Shown: positions 1 through 57,289 of the stretch, piece after piece
How the letters are laid out: each line of letters begins with the position of its first letter
Numbering within the stretch: the first letter of the stretch is position 1
NCBI GenBank assembly: GCA_963383645.1
Contig: OY726557.1
Span: 158,313,599 to 158,377,598, forward strand
Source of the DNA: Muscardinus avellanarius
Taxonomy: Eukaryota; Chordata; Mammalia; Rodentia; Gliridae
Reading direction: 5' to 3'
Length of the DNA stretch: 64,000 nucleotides
The notes under the pieces: generated by a model
What the model saw: only the letters and a program-made list of their open reading frames with translations
Database searches by the model: none
Told to the model about the DNA's origin: nothing
Translations under genes and position numbers: made by a program

Positions 1-106
1 CCCTGTTTCCAAATTAAATATAAAATGGGTCTGGGAGTGTAGCCTGGCGGTAGAAAGTCCCTGGGCTCCATCCCTAGTACCACCAAAAAAAAAAAAAAAA
101 AAAAAA
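1..106 (+). repeat. B1-dID SINE, type B, 3' part cut by window start
   Basis: ccctgtttccaaattaaa linker, then the dID half gggtctgggagtgtagcc and a final poly(A) tail. Confidence 0.85.
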
Positions 107-361
107 TTAAAATCTGAAATTTGCCACTCATAAAGTTTTGAATGTTTTATCATGTCAGAGTTTGGATTTTCACATTAGCCTATGGAAGCATTCCAAAATC
201 CCCAAACCCCCAAATCTGGAACACTCGTGGTGATGAACATTTTGGATAAGGTATAAGTAACCAGTAGTTCATGGAATATGCTTTCAACAGGTAATACGAT
301 ATTCACACTGATGTTAAATTTTTATATACACATTAATATTCTTTCGAAATATTTTGCCTAG

Positions 362-45903
<45,542 letters not shown>

Positions 45904-46295
45904 TAAATTTAACGGAACTTAGAAATTCTTGAGATACAGCCAAAAACTCCAAACATTGCAAGCTAAGAGTTTACAGTTAAAGATTTTTTTACTAGTGCTG
46001 TTAACTGAGGAATCTGAAAAGACTTAACAGAGAAACCAGCGTATAAGAATATATATATTTTGAAGTATCATTTTCTGAACCAGACTGTTACTTAAGAAGT
46101 TTCCCAGCTCAAGAACATAAAAATATCATTGGTTCTGCTTATATTTTAATCTGCTTGTAACTATTATTTAGGATGCTTTATAAAATTTTAAATGTTATTT
46201 TCTAGATTTATTGTGTGTATCTTACCAAACAAGGGCTTTGCTTAAAGGTGGTTCTTTAGTAAGGAGTAAAATAAATTGATACGTTTCTGTATCAG
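45904..46295 (+). other. MRE11: Probable MRE11 3' UTR, minimum extent
   Basis: AT-rich unique sequence directly after the stop, with no SINE until 46573. The first well-placed AATAAA not overlapping the stop is at 46270-46275. It is followed by a T/G-containing stretch and a small palindrome. The true 3' end is inferred; a later AATAAA at 46958-46963 could extend it across a SINE. Confidence 0.45.
46270..46275 (+). promoter_or_regulatory. Candidate polyadenylation signal AATAAA for MRE11
   Basis: Canonical AATAAA 367 nt after the stop codon, on the coding strand and inside unique sequence. The AATAAA at 45902 overlaps the stop codon and is an unlikely signal. Use of this site is inferred. 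Confidence 0.4.
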
Positions 46296-46572
46296 TTGAT
46301 ACAGATACATAACTGATACTGTCTGCTTTATGATCAGTCTCTATCAATCAGTATCTTAATGTTAGTTACATTTAGCCAAAGTTGAAGGAAAGAGCATATA
46401 AAATCTAACCTCTTGATAATTTTAATACTTTTTTAGAGCTTCTGGATTTCCTTCAAGTAAACATTCTGTGGGAAACTACATAAGTTCTACGTGGTATTTT
46501 TCTAACGCATGGTATATTATCAACTACCAAGATTGAATGATTAGAAGTAACTTATAGTTTGAATAATTACTT

Positions 46573-46783
46573 TTTGTGTGTGTGTGTGGTACTGGGATTG
46601 AACCCAGGGGTATTCTACCCCCAAGCTACATCTTCAGCCCTATTTTAATTTTATTTTGGAACAGGGTCTTGCTGGGTTGATGAGAGTCTCACCACTTGCT
46701 GAGGCTGTTCTCAAGCCTGTAATCCTCCTGTCTCAGCCTCCCAAGGATTGGGATTACAAGTGTGCACCACCATGCTTGGCCAG
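46573..46783 (-). repeat. B1-dID SINE, type A
   Basis: TG run, ggtactgggattgaaccca, ending caccaccatgcttggc. First SINE after the MRE11 stop. Confidence 0.88.
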
Positions 46784-46979
46784 ATACATGTTTCCTATTT
46801 AACCAACACAACACTGTTAGAATTGTTGAATTTTTTAAATTCCAGTCATAGCAGAGATTCAAAAGATTATATTGACATTGAGCAGTGACAATTTTCTCTA
46901 TTGCTTTGTATCCTTAAGGATATTTTCTCTCTCATTTAATTCTAAGAGGAAGTGTTAAATAAATTTATGTCTTAAAAAT

Positions 46980-47051
46980 ATATTTAAACCCCTGGGTTCC
47001 ATCCCCAGTACTGCAAGAAAAAAAATTTTATATACATATATATACATATAC

Positions 47052-47100
<49 letters not shown>

Positions 47101-47215
47101 TTTTTAAATAGTGACGCCTGTAGTTCCAATTACTCAAGAGGCTGAGGCAGGAGGATTGCAAGTTCAAGAGCAGCCTGGGTGACATAGTGAGACGCCCATC
47201 CCACAAAAACCCAAA
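46980..47215 (+). repeat. SINE remnants around a (TA)n microsatellite
   Basis: dID end cccctgggttccatccccag, then (TA)n at 47028-47098, then a B1/Alu-like piece ctcaagaggctgaggcagga. It may be two elements joined at an expanded tail. Confidence 0.7.
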
Positions 47216-47384
47216 AAGTATATCTTAATCTTAATTTTGGTTCCTATAAAATATTTTTGAATGGGAAATCCCAGAAATGTTAGTGAAGCAGCTCATATTA
47301 AGTCTGTTTTTTTTGTCTAAAGGGGGAAATAAAAATGTGACCTCTTTAAGTTGTGGTTAAATACTCTTATTCTTTATTTTAATT

Positions 47385-48232
47385 AATTTATTTATTTATT
47401 TACTCTCATTCTTTATTTAATTTAATTAATTAATTTATTTATTTATTTTCTTTTTCTTTTGTGGTACCGGGGTGGAACCCAGGGGCTTTTCTTCCTCCGG
47501 GCTATATTCCCAGACCTATTTTATACTTTATTTGGAAACAGGGTCTCACTAAGTTGCTGAGAGCCTCACTAAGTAGCTGAGGCTGGCTTCGAACCTGTGC
47601 GATCTTCCTGTCTCAGCCTCCCAAGCGCTGGGATTACAAGCCTGCGCCACCACGCCTGGCTTAATCTCATTCTTTAATATTCTATAAAAAAGAGAGTATT
47701 CCTTTATGGGAACGTACTGAGGATTGAACCTAGGGAGCTCTACTACTGAGCTACATCCCACCCCTCCTTTTTTTTTTTTTTTTTTGGGTGGTACTGTAGG
47801 TGGAACGCAGGAGCTTTTCTATCTCCATACTATACTCCCAGACCTGTTTTATATTTTATTTGGAAACAGGGTCTCACTAAGTTGTTAGGATCCTTATTAA
47901 GTACCTGAAACTGGCTTCGAATCTGTGTGATCCTCCTGTCTCAACCTCCCAAGTGCTGGGATTACAAGCGTGAGCCACCACGCTTGGCTCACACCTGCTT
48001 ATTTTTTAAAAAAATTATTTGAGCCAGGCTTTCGCTAAGTTTCTTAGACTGAGCTTGGTGGATGCCTGTAATCTTAGTACTTGGGAGGCTGAGACAGGAG
48101 GTTTGGAGGTTTGAGAACCAGTCTCTGCAATTTTGCGAGACCCTTGGCAAAATTAAAAATATTTCAAAATTAAAAATAAAAGAAGGGCTGGGGGTATAGC
48201 TCTGGGTTCCATTCCTAGTATCAAAAAAAAAA
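47385..48232. repeat. SINE cluster of four elements
   Basis: TTTA array (47387-47452) with antisense copy 47460-47661. Antisense ID end 47703-47765. Antisense copy 47766-47992. + copy 48040-48232. Confidence 0.85.
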
Positions 48233-48589
48233 AAGTTTCGTAGATTGGCCTTCAACTTGTGGTCTTCCTTGGCCTCCAGAGTAGCTAGGTGCTACCAGCA
48301 TATCCTGGCCAAGAGTATTCCTTCTTTTAATCTTATGAGGCAGCTATATTTTAAAACATCTTAAGGAAATTATGGATCTTGGTGATACAACAGCCTATTT
48401 CTTCATAAATAGAAACCAACACTTGACAGAGCACTATTCATGACTATGAGAGTAATCATAGCTGGAATGTGTCAGACTTTAAGAAACATTTGGCTAGTGG
48501 CTGCCTCTTATATAGTATCTTAGAGATGTTCTAGATCAAAAGTTACAATATAAGGTTCTAATGAGTTTCTTTTAAAAATACATTTGTGG

Positions 48590-48786
48590 GGCTGGGCGTG
48601 GTGGCGCATGCTTATAATCCCCGTGCTTGGGAGGCAGAGACAGGAGGATCGCGCTGGTTCGAAGCCAGCCATACTGGCTTAAGAGACCCTGTTTCCAAAT
48701 TTTAAAAAGTATAAAATAGGTCTGGGAGTGTAGCCCGGAGATAGAAGGGCTTCCAGGAACCCCAGTACCATTAAAAAAAAAAAAAA
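48590..48786 (+). repeat. B1-dID SINE, type B
   Basis: gctgggcgtggtggcgcatg to ccaggaaccccagtaccatt plus poly(A). Confidence 0.93.
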
Positions 48787-48949
48787 TGTGTTTAACTTAT
48801 GCATAAGGATTATTTTAGCAAGTAACCTTAAGTCAGTGGGAGGCATTGTCCTATGATACACCTTCAAGCTGATCTGCCCACATCTTTATTATACTTTTTA
48901 AGTTCAGAATATTCTCAGTATGATTGGAGCAGCGATTAACCCTGGGGTT

Positions 48950-49115
48950 TAGTGGTGGAATGGAAGCTAGCAGGGCACAGTCTCTGGGGACGTGGCGCTC
49001 CCCCTGCGCCTGGCACGCTGGCTCATCTGAGCTGCAGGGCAGCGTCAGCTAATAGCTCACCTCATGTTCCAGTTAAATGCTCCCGGGCGGGGGCGAGGGT
49101 GAGGACATGGTCACT
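48950..49115. other. GC-rich, CpG-containing intergenic patch
   Basis: Contains ggacgtggcgctccccctgc and ctcccgggcgggggcgaggg, far richer in CpG than its AT-rich surroundings and not a SINE. Possible regulatory element; no gene identified. Confidence 0.4.
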
Positions 49116-49189
49116 AAAGTACCCTAACGGGTTCCTGGAAAAAAGGAATAAGGCTTTTTCCCCTTTAAAAAATTGCGTTAGGGCATGAA

Positions 49190-50540
49190 GAGCTACCTGA
49201 CATGCGGTTAGCTGCCTACGAAAATGATTCTGTGGCAGTTAAAGTGGATGAAAATCTCTTCCACTAAGTCATTTTGTGAGTAGTGCATCAAGCCCTAGAA
49301 ATACGGTAAATAACACGTGAAAGCAAACCTCTTTCATTGAACATTGTTACATAGCTAAATGTGCCACATGCCCTTGATTTTCCGTATCAAGGAAGCAAAA
49401 TCTATTGTTTTTGGTGACAGTTCCCAGATCTGTTTGTATAGGGGTCTTTCAGATGGCAGTTGCATTTGGATGATGTGGGAGAGCAGCAATGAAAACATTC
49501 TGAGGAAAACAATTGTGAGGAGTCTTTCCATGGTTTCCAAAGAATAAATACCTTCCTGGAATCTTGTCTTGTATTTTACAAATGCAAGGATATATATGCA
49601 TTGTACCCTTAGGCAATTCTGGGAAATAGAGCTGCTTAGAAAACTCAGGCTTTCTAGCAGGTGACCTTTAATTCAGGTACAGATAAAACCTTTTTTCATA
49701 AACTTAACTACAGTAAATACGGAAAAGTCATAGCGTTTAACAATTGCAAAGAATCGCTGTATGGGTCACCAAGGAGAGAGTACACCACTGATGTTATGCA
49801 AGCCCCCGAGGGGTCCCTCCTTGCTGGGCACCAGTCCTGATGTCTTTAATTCAGGTCGCCTGCTTTGCCACAAGGTGGTGCTTCTACCATTAGATGCAAT
49901 CAGGATGTTTCAACTGCAAATCTCAAATTAGAAGTTAGTATAGTTTTGCAATAAATTAAAACCTATGCAGTAATACTAAGTCTATGCAACACTTCCGTAA
50001 TTTGCCTTCTAATCTTATGTGTAAATGGCTTCACATTTCTTATCCAGTTCAGCCTGTTATTATAGAAATTGCCAGTTTGGTAAATTTTACATATAAAGGT
50101 TCAAAAAAGAGAGAAAATGTCTTATGGTTTCATAAAGAAAAATCGTTTATTGAAATATTGAGTAAAACTGTCTCCCAGCGTAAAATTTTTCTTCGGAAAT
50201 GCATTTAAAAGCACCCTTCCACTAACGTGGTCTGTGTCCTTTTTTTATATTGATCAGACATTTGATTCATAGTGTCCTTTGTCTTTTTAAAGCAAACTTC
50301 CATTAAAATTATTATAAAAGTTTTACATAATAAAGATTTGATGATTTTAATCCAGAAAGCTTCTGTGTTATTGAATGAAAAATGCCCACATTTCTTTATT
50401 TTCTTATTTAATTTCCTTTTGAGAATTCTGAACTTGATGTTTCTTAGATCTGAAAACACTAGAATTTTAGTTTGATCTCTCTCTAAAGCCAGTTCCCATT
50501 GCTTGTTATGGCCATTCACATTTCTATATCCTTCTTTGTT
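49190..50540. other. Repeat-poor intergenic block
   Basis: About 1.3 kb with no SINE, LINE or microsatellite that I can recognise, unusual for this window. It holds the CTCF-like motif at 49865. No convincing ORF. Confidence 0.6.
49865..49883 (+). promoter_or_regulatory. Candidate CTCF binding motif
   Basis: ttgccacaaggtggtgctt agrees at about 14-15 of 19 positions with the CTCF core tggccaccagggggcgcta recalled from motif collections, including the CCAC and AGG-GG blocks. Occupancy is inferred. Confidence 0.5.
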
Positions 50541-50544
50541 GTTA

Positions 50545-50645
50545 GTGGTCCTCACTAAGTAGCTGAAGCTGGCCAAGAACCTGCGGTCCTCCAACTCCAG
50601 CCCCCAAGTACTGGGATTACAAGCTTGTATCACCAAGCACAGCTT
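50545..50645 (-). repeat. B1-half fragment
   Basis: cctcactaagtagctgaagc to cttgtatcaccaagcacagc. Confidence 0.75.
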
Positions 50646-51709
50646 TGTATATCTTTGTGACAAATCACTGGATCTGATTTTAGTTTAGTTTTTTTTTTTT
50701 AATTGAAAAAGCAATGCATGCTTATTCTACAAAATTCAAATATGAAATTCAGGTATCAGAATGTGTTTACTCCCCTTTAGTCCTCTCCCCCCATATACAA
50801 CAGTCAATAATTAGTCAATAATAATCAGTCAAATAACTGGAAAAATGTTATTTTTTCCAATTAATTTTAGCATGACTATGATAAAAAAAATAGAACCTCA
50901 AATAAGTCAAATATTTTAGTCCTCGTGTGCTTACTTTGTGACCTCTCTTGGCATTCTGATTTTTCCACATCTGCTTTTTTAACCTTTTTCATTAAACCAT
51001 CATTGCATATTTTGAAGGATAATTATACTACTTCCTAATGTATGAGTTAAATGTTAATATTTTATTTGGGTCAAGTAAAAGAATATTTAGTCTGTGTGCC
51101 TTGACATCAAAAGTAACAAAGTGATTCTAAGGGGCTGTTGGCCAGTGATTACACAGTGTAGTTGCCTAGTGGAAAGACGTGCAGTGGGTCCTAGGCTGGT
51201 GGGCCCAAGCCACAGTTTCTTCTGTCTCTCAGTTTCTGGGCAGTCCCGATGGTTCATGTACAAATGCCACAAACTAGTGTCTTTGATCACAATGTCTGTG
51301 CAATTTTAAGAATTTCATGTTCATTACATTTCATTTAAAAACCAGTATTTTCTGCTATCAGTTCATAAATCTAACTTTATTCTACCTATTAGTGCATTCA
51401 AATTGATGGTGAAGGACATCTGATATTGAGCAAATTTTGCTAGTCAAAAATCAATTGCTTAATAGGATGAGAGGTACAGCTACATTTCTTTTGGTCCTCC
51501 AATAGTCCAGAAACATAGATTATGAAATGAAGGCATCTATTTTCCATTCATTGAATAGTTTACCACAAAGTAAATAGCGAAATCAAGCCATCCATCCATT
51601 ATAGATATATGTGAAAGCCCCCCAATGGTTTTTCATCTCAGTATTGATATGATTGTCTTAACAGTGCTTCAAGTCCTGTTCAGGGTTTTAAAGCTTAATT
51701 TTTGTGTAT

Positions 51710-51810
51710 TTGTTTTGATGGTGCTGGGAATTAAACCCAGGGCCTCACACATAAGTACAGACTATCACTGAGCTACACCTCTAACCCCCTAAAACTAATT
51801 TGAAGTAATA

Positions 51811-51903
<93 letters not shown>

Positions 51904-52022
51904 TTTTTATTTTTAATTTTTTGAAACAGGATCTCACCAAGGCTGGTCTTGAACCCACCAGGGACCCTCTGTGTCAGCCTCTCGAGTACTGGGATTTCAT
52001 GCGTGTGCCACCATGCCTGGTT
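51710..52022 (-). repeat. Old ID-B1 SINE split by a (GT)n(GA)n microsatellite
   Basis: Undeleted ID end (51712-51790), then GT array and GA array (51813-51903), then a B1 half ending gtgtgccaccatgcctggt. Confidence 0.85.
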
Positions 52023-53257
52023 AAGTAACATTCTACAGAAAATTTGCAAGATAATAGAAAATTTTGTTCTTTAAGCTCACCAATTCTTAACATTCTTGTC
52101 ATTTAAAATTCGCTACATAAGTATATCCATGTACAAACATGAACATATATGTATAATTTATTTTTTGATCTTTTGAGAGTAAATTGCAATATGGTGCCTC
52201 TGTGTTCTTCAGTCCTGCCTTGGGTATTCCACAGTACAGTTAATCTAAAGTCTGCATTCCACTTTTGTAAGTTATACCGTAATTGTTCTGCCTAGTATGT
52301 CTTTTCTCTCTAATCCAGCCTCCAGTTCAGAATTTAATTTTAGTTTTTGAATATGTAGAGAACATTCACACACATCCTAAAGTCTAAATCATTCAAATGT
52401 GTACTGAAGTCACTCTCCCTTCTTGATCCTTTCACTCCTTCCTTTCTGCTCACCTCTTGAAGGTTACCAGCTCCATTCCTGTTGGTTCTTTCTGTATTTT
52501 TATAAAAATAAACAGAATCATTTATTTTTCATTTTACCTTTTAGTGTGCAAACATTATGTTCTGGAAATTGCTTCATATACTTTTATGCAAATCTTCACT
52601 TTTTATAGTTTTGTGGTATTCCCTTCAGTTTAAATATCATAGATTATTCTACCATTATTCTATATTTTTCTATTTTGGTAGTTATAGTATTTATAATTGT
52701 ATTCTTATGCTGACATGTTAATATTTTCATATTTTTGGAAGTGTGTCTTCAGAGAAAATTCCTAAAAGTATGATTTTTGAGCAGAAGGTAAATGCTTATA
52801 TAGTTTTGTTCAATGTTACCAAATTTCTTATTATATAGTGTTCATGACATTTTGTATTCCCAAGAACTTGTGAGGCTGCCTATTTCTCCACAACCTTGGC
52901 ATGACAAAATATTACCAACTTTTCAATTCTTTGCCAAACTGGATGGATAGTAAATGGTACCTCTGTGTATTTTTATTTTGTATTTCTCTTATTATAAGTA
53001 AACTTGTGAAAAAGTGTTTTAGAGCCACTTATATCCATTTTTGGAGAATTGTTTATTCATATATTTTGTCCATTTTTCTAGGAATTTTGAGCTTCCCCCC
53101 TTCAATATAATTTTTTATATCAGGGACATTAGCCCTTTGTGTAATACAAAAGAATATTTTGTTAATATTTCAATTTTGATTGGATTTTATTTTTTGTAAT
53201 ACACTAGTTTTGTTGTTAATATGAACTCTGTTTGGTTGTGTTTTTGGTTTGTTTTGG

Positions 53258-53345
53258 TTTGTTTCTTGTGGTACTAGGGATTGAATTTAAGACCTAGAAC
53301 ATGTTTGGCAAGCATTCTACCACTAAGCAACATGCCCCAACTCAG
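53258..53345 (-). repeat. Old ID-type SINE, undeleted
   Basis: gtactagggattgaatttaa with tttggcaagcattctaccac. Confidence 0.7.
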
Positions 53346-53439
53346 AAATTTTTTTCTTGCTGTTTTACTTAGTTATTTAATAAAGATGATTTTTTTTAAA
53401 AAAAAATTATAATCAAGGGAGAAACATGATTATGACTAC

Positions 53440-53815
53440 TCTTGGGCTAGATTTCCTGGATGTAGGGGGGCCTCTGTGACAACTTAACCAATAAGACATA
53501 GCAGAAATGACTCTGTCCATTTCCCGACCCAAGATTTATAAAGACTGACCATTTATTGGAATTCAGCCACCATGTTGTGAGGAAGCACAAGCAGCCCCAC
53601 CCAGAGTCTCAACTAGAGAGGAAGTGAGGTTCCCAGCTATAGCCCTGGCTGAGCTCCAAATGAAAGCCAGTGCCAAATACACAAGCCGGTCAGCATGGGA
53701 ATGGATCCTCAGTAACCTCAATCACCTCAGCCAGTGCTGCGTAGAGTAAAGCTATTCCCACTGAGCCCTGTCAGAATGGTCAATTTAGGAGCAAGATAAA
53801 TGACTGGTTGTTTTC
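53440..53815 (+). repeat. MLT1-like MaLR LTR remnant
   Basis: ggcctctgtgacaacttaac, caataagacatagcagaaat, gccaccatgttgtgaggaag and ggatcctcagtaacctcaat, then gcaagataaatgactggttg follow the order of MLT1-class LTRs. Solo and degraded, with no gene content. Confidence 0.55.
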
Positions 53816-54348
53816 ATAATTTGTTTTTTTATGCAGTCAAATCTATTTTTTATTTGAAATTAGCAGTTATTCTGTAAATATTAATCAGAAGTTATATTAA
53901 TAAACAATATCTTAATTTTATAATTTTATAATTGGACTTTCAGCCAATGTTTTAATGATTAGTGAATTGGGGGTGTTGTTTGAGGTAACCACTCCCTACC
54001 TTAAGGCCATGATGATTCTTTTATGTTATCCTCCAGCAATTTATCTGTTTTGCCTTTCACGTTTTACTTTACAGCTGGGAATTTATTTTTATATATGGCA
54101 AGTGGTAGAGGTCATGTTTCCCTCATTTTATTCCATGTGAAAATGCACTTGTCCAGCACCATATTTACTGACCACCCTTTCCCCTACTTTGCAGCACTAT
54201 TAGTCATTGAGTTGCTATATGCATCTTTCTGTTTCTGAACTTTATTGTGTTCCATTGATCTATTTGGAATTAATTAGTGTAGCTTTATAATCCCATTTTT
54301 TACATATCAATTTCTCCCTTGTTTTTATTCTTCAAAAGTATATCTTGG

Positions 54349-54532
54349 CCGGGCATGGTGGCACACGCTTGTAATCCCTGTGCTTGGGAGGCAGAGACAG
54401 GAGGATCGCGCAGGTTTGAAGCCAGCTGCGCTGGCTTAGGAGACCCTGTTTCCAAAAAATAAAATAGGTCTGGGAGTGTAGCCCAGAGGTAGAAGGGCTT
54501 CCAGGAACCCCAGTACCAAAAAAAAAAAAAAA
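54349..54532 (+). repeat. B1-dID SINE, type B, with 15-bp target-site duplication
   Basis: ccgggcatggtggcacacgc to ccaggaaccccagtacc plus poly(A). Bounded by aaaagtatatcttgg at 54334-54348 and 54533-54547. Confidence 0.96.
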
Positions 54533-55586
54533 AAAAGTATATCTTGGAAATTCTTGGCTCTTTACATTTAAAATAAATTTTATTTTATAGTTATATGCTT
54601 ATGTATAGATAGATATAGATAGCTATATAGATATACCACTGTGACCTAATACAAAGTTTTAACCAAAATATCCATCTAGTTGTAGTTTGGTTATAGTTCT
54701 TAACTCTTGTCAATTGCAGTTGATTTCATGTCCACCTTGATCTTATTCCCAGCTTTAACTAGATATTCCCTTTGATGGAGAAACTTATTAAGGTTCTCAG
54801 AGCAAGTTTGCTGTGAACTTAGAAACATTCTATTTTTGCTAGAATCTTTTCCTTTCCTGCCTGAGATGTTACCGACCCTTTACCTGTCTTAATGTTCCTT
54901 TGCCCCTTAGTGACGCAGCCCAGTCAAGAGAGAATGATGATGTTTCTTACGTTCCTGCCTTGCTCCCTTCACTTTCCCCAGCCTGTGTAGAGTATGTGCA
55001 GTCCTTCCCTCTTCTTTTGAGAGCCAACCAGCCCACCCCGGCTTGCTTCCAGTTCTGATCCTCACTGCATCTCCAGCCAGGTTCTTTCCATCCACAGTGC
55101 TGGCACCTAAGAAACCAGGGCTTTTCTTTCTCCACTTCCTGGCCTTGGACACAGCCAATCTATATTCTGCCTGTGTCCTTTCTCCCATCAAATGTGCAGA
55201 TGCTATAAAGGAAAGAAAGGAGGGAACTGTTTATTGTGGTGCTGTTGTTGAATGCAGATTTAGGGAGAAATGAGAGACTCGAGAGCCCAAGGGAATGAGC
55301 CAGTTGAAGCCTTTATTAGCTGGCCAGCAGCAGTACTCTCAGTCTAGAAATCTGACTAGAGGGGCGTGCCAACGCCAGGCAGCAGTAACCTTTTATAATA
55401 ACAAGGGACCAATCAGATTAACCCAATCACCAAGAGTGCTATTGCAAGCAAGCCAAATACAGAAGCCAATAAACTGTTAGCAGGGGGCGAGGGCGGGAAC
55501 ACACAGCTGTGAGCCATATATGGTAAATTCTGAGGCCAACCAGAATGTTGCAGTTAACAACAACCACAAATTTTAAACCCTGCACA

Positions 55587-55788
55587 CCGGGCGTGGTGGC
55601 GCACGCTTGTAATCCCCACGCTTGGGAGGCGGAGACAGGAGGATCGCGCAAGTCCAAAGCCAGCCACCCTGACTTAAGAGACACTGTTTCCAAAAATAAA
55701 ATAGGCTGGGAGTGTAGCCTGGAGGTAGAAGAGCTTCCAGGAACCCCAGTACTACCAAATTAAATAAATAAATAAATAAATAAATAAT
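55587..55788 (+). repeat. B1-dID SINE, type B, with (AAAT)n tail and target-site duplication
   Basis: ccgggcgtggtggcgcacgc to gaaccccagtactacc, then AAAT units. Flanks ttttaaaccctgcaca (55571-55586) and the same with two extra bases at 55789-55806. Confidence 0.93.
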
Positions 55789-55899
55789 TTTTAAACACCC
55801 TGCACAATCAACTCTCTAGTTACAAAATGGTGGAGAAAACAAAATGAAGTTACTGTGTTATGCCAGGGCTAGCTGTATATACATATTATTCTATTTTTA

Positions 55900-56162
55900 T
55901 AACAACGAAAGGGTATTGCTACCCTTTTTACAGAGAAGGGCAAACAAAGGCTTAAGCATAAGATCGCACAGCTAATAAATGTTAAAGCTGAGATTTAAAC
56001 CTAAGAAATTATGAGGATTTAAATAGAAATGTAAACTTTGAATTATTGGAATAAATTTAAAATAATAAATGTTTTTTTAAAAAAAAGGTAGAGCTCAGAC
56101 TTGAGCCTAAATGTAAGCCTGAATTCAAGTCTCATTCTCTCACATAGCCACACTGCCTCCCA
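55900..56162 (-). repeat. MIR SINE pieces
   Basis: ttttacagagaagggcaaac...cgcacagctaataaatgtta, then a second tail piece ctcattctctcacatagcca. Reverse MIR, separated by AT-rich sequence. Confidence 0.6.
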
Positions 56163-57004
56163 TCAACGGAGCCATATCCTGACATAACTTAAAGCATTAG
56201 CCTCAAATTCAAACCCTGAAGCATGTTGAAGAGGGACTATAAGAAAGAAAGGCAAAGGCCAAGAAAGAAAATGAGTTATGTCTAAAGCAGGTGACCAGCC
56301 CGGGCAGAGTGAACCACAGGAGTTGGGAGTGAGACATTTCAGTGGTGCAAGGAGGCATATTGAACATTGAGTAGTAGGCATGGGTGACCTGTTGATCAGG
56401 TTCCTGTGAACGTTGAAAACATAAATTTCAATAGGTTTAGATGAAATCTATAATAAGTCATAGACTGAGAATGAGTTTACACTGGGATTCTCAGGATTGA
56501 TTGAGTTTAATATTCTATCAGCTAAAAACCTGTTTAATAGTTATTTCCTCCAGAGAGGTATCTATTTTGTGTTTTTGCTACCCCAATCATATTTACTAGT
56601 TTTTTCAAAACATAAAAAATGCACACTGTAAAACCTGAAAAGTAATAAGCAGCATAAAGAATACGAATGTATATTTGTGAAGGTAGCTGCCTTGTTCCTT
56701 GCGGATAAAGTATTAGATGTGAAGTGTCGGACATAGAGTGTGGTCATATTTAAAGACTTGGTTAAAAAAAACTGTCATATTACCTAGTTGAATAACAAAG
56801 GAATGGACTTTAAAATGACAGACTGGAAGTGCAAATAGATAATAAGCCTAGGACTTTGTTGGTAATTAAACTTTAAATGGCATATCTTTTTACTTACTGA
56901 AGTAGAACTTTCTCATTCTTCTATATTGAATGCCAGCTATCCATTGGGCACTAAGAAAATGCCAAAACACCAGGAAAAACATGACTTCACAGAGCTTTGT
57001 CTAA

Positions 57005-57235
57005 AAGAAATACCCCATTTATTGAGCTCCTTTTCTGGGCCAGGACTGTGCTAAGCACTTTATAAACATCATTGCATCTGATCACCATAAATCCCATGAA
57101 GGCAGGTATTTTTATCCATTGAATGGGAAGCAGATGTTCAGAGACTGACTTGCATGAATCACATAGCTATAAGGAAGGGCTGGAGGACGGCAGCCCAGGT
57201 CTGACTGACCAATGATCTTGCCAGCATTTGGGTGA
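57005..57235 (-). repeat. MIR SINE
   Basis: ttattgagctccttttctgg, ggactgtgctaagcacttta and cacatagctataaggaaggg, then gcccaggtctgactgaccaa. A clear reverse MIR. Confidence 0.8.
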
Positions 57236-57289
57236 GGAAGACTTTTAAAGCCTAAAGCCAGAGGAAGAACCCTTTTACAATGCATTTCA

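Larger units (their letters stand above)
52400..54720 (-). repeat. Old L1 LINE fragment on the - strand, interrupted several times
   Basis: Antisense L1 phrases: ctatttctccacaaccttgg, ttttgtccatttttctagga and gtgttccattgatctatttg, then gtgtagctttataatcccat. Interrupted by an ID fragment (53258-53345), an MLT1-like LTR (53440-53815) and a type-B SINE (54349-54532). Confidence 0.65.

Noticed and set aside
50205..50663. 152-codon ORF on the - strand
   Set aside because: It starts in a B1 fragment and continues through AT-rich sequence with no protein similarity that I recognise, and no retrogene features.
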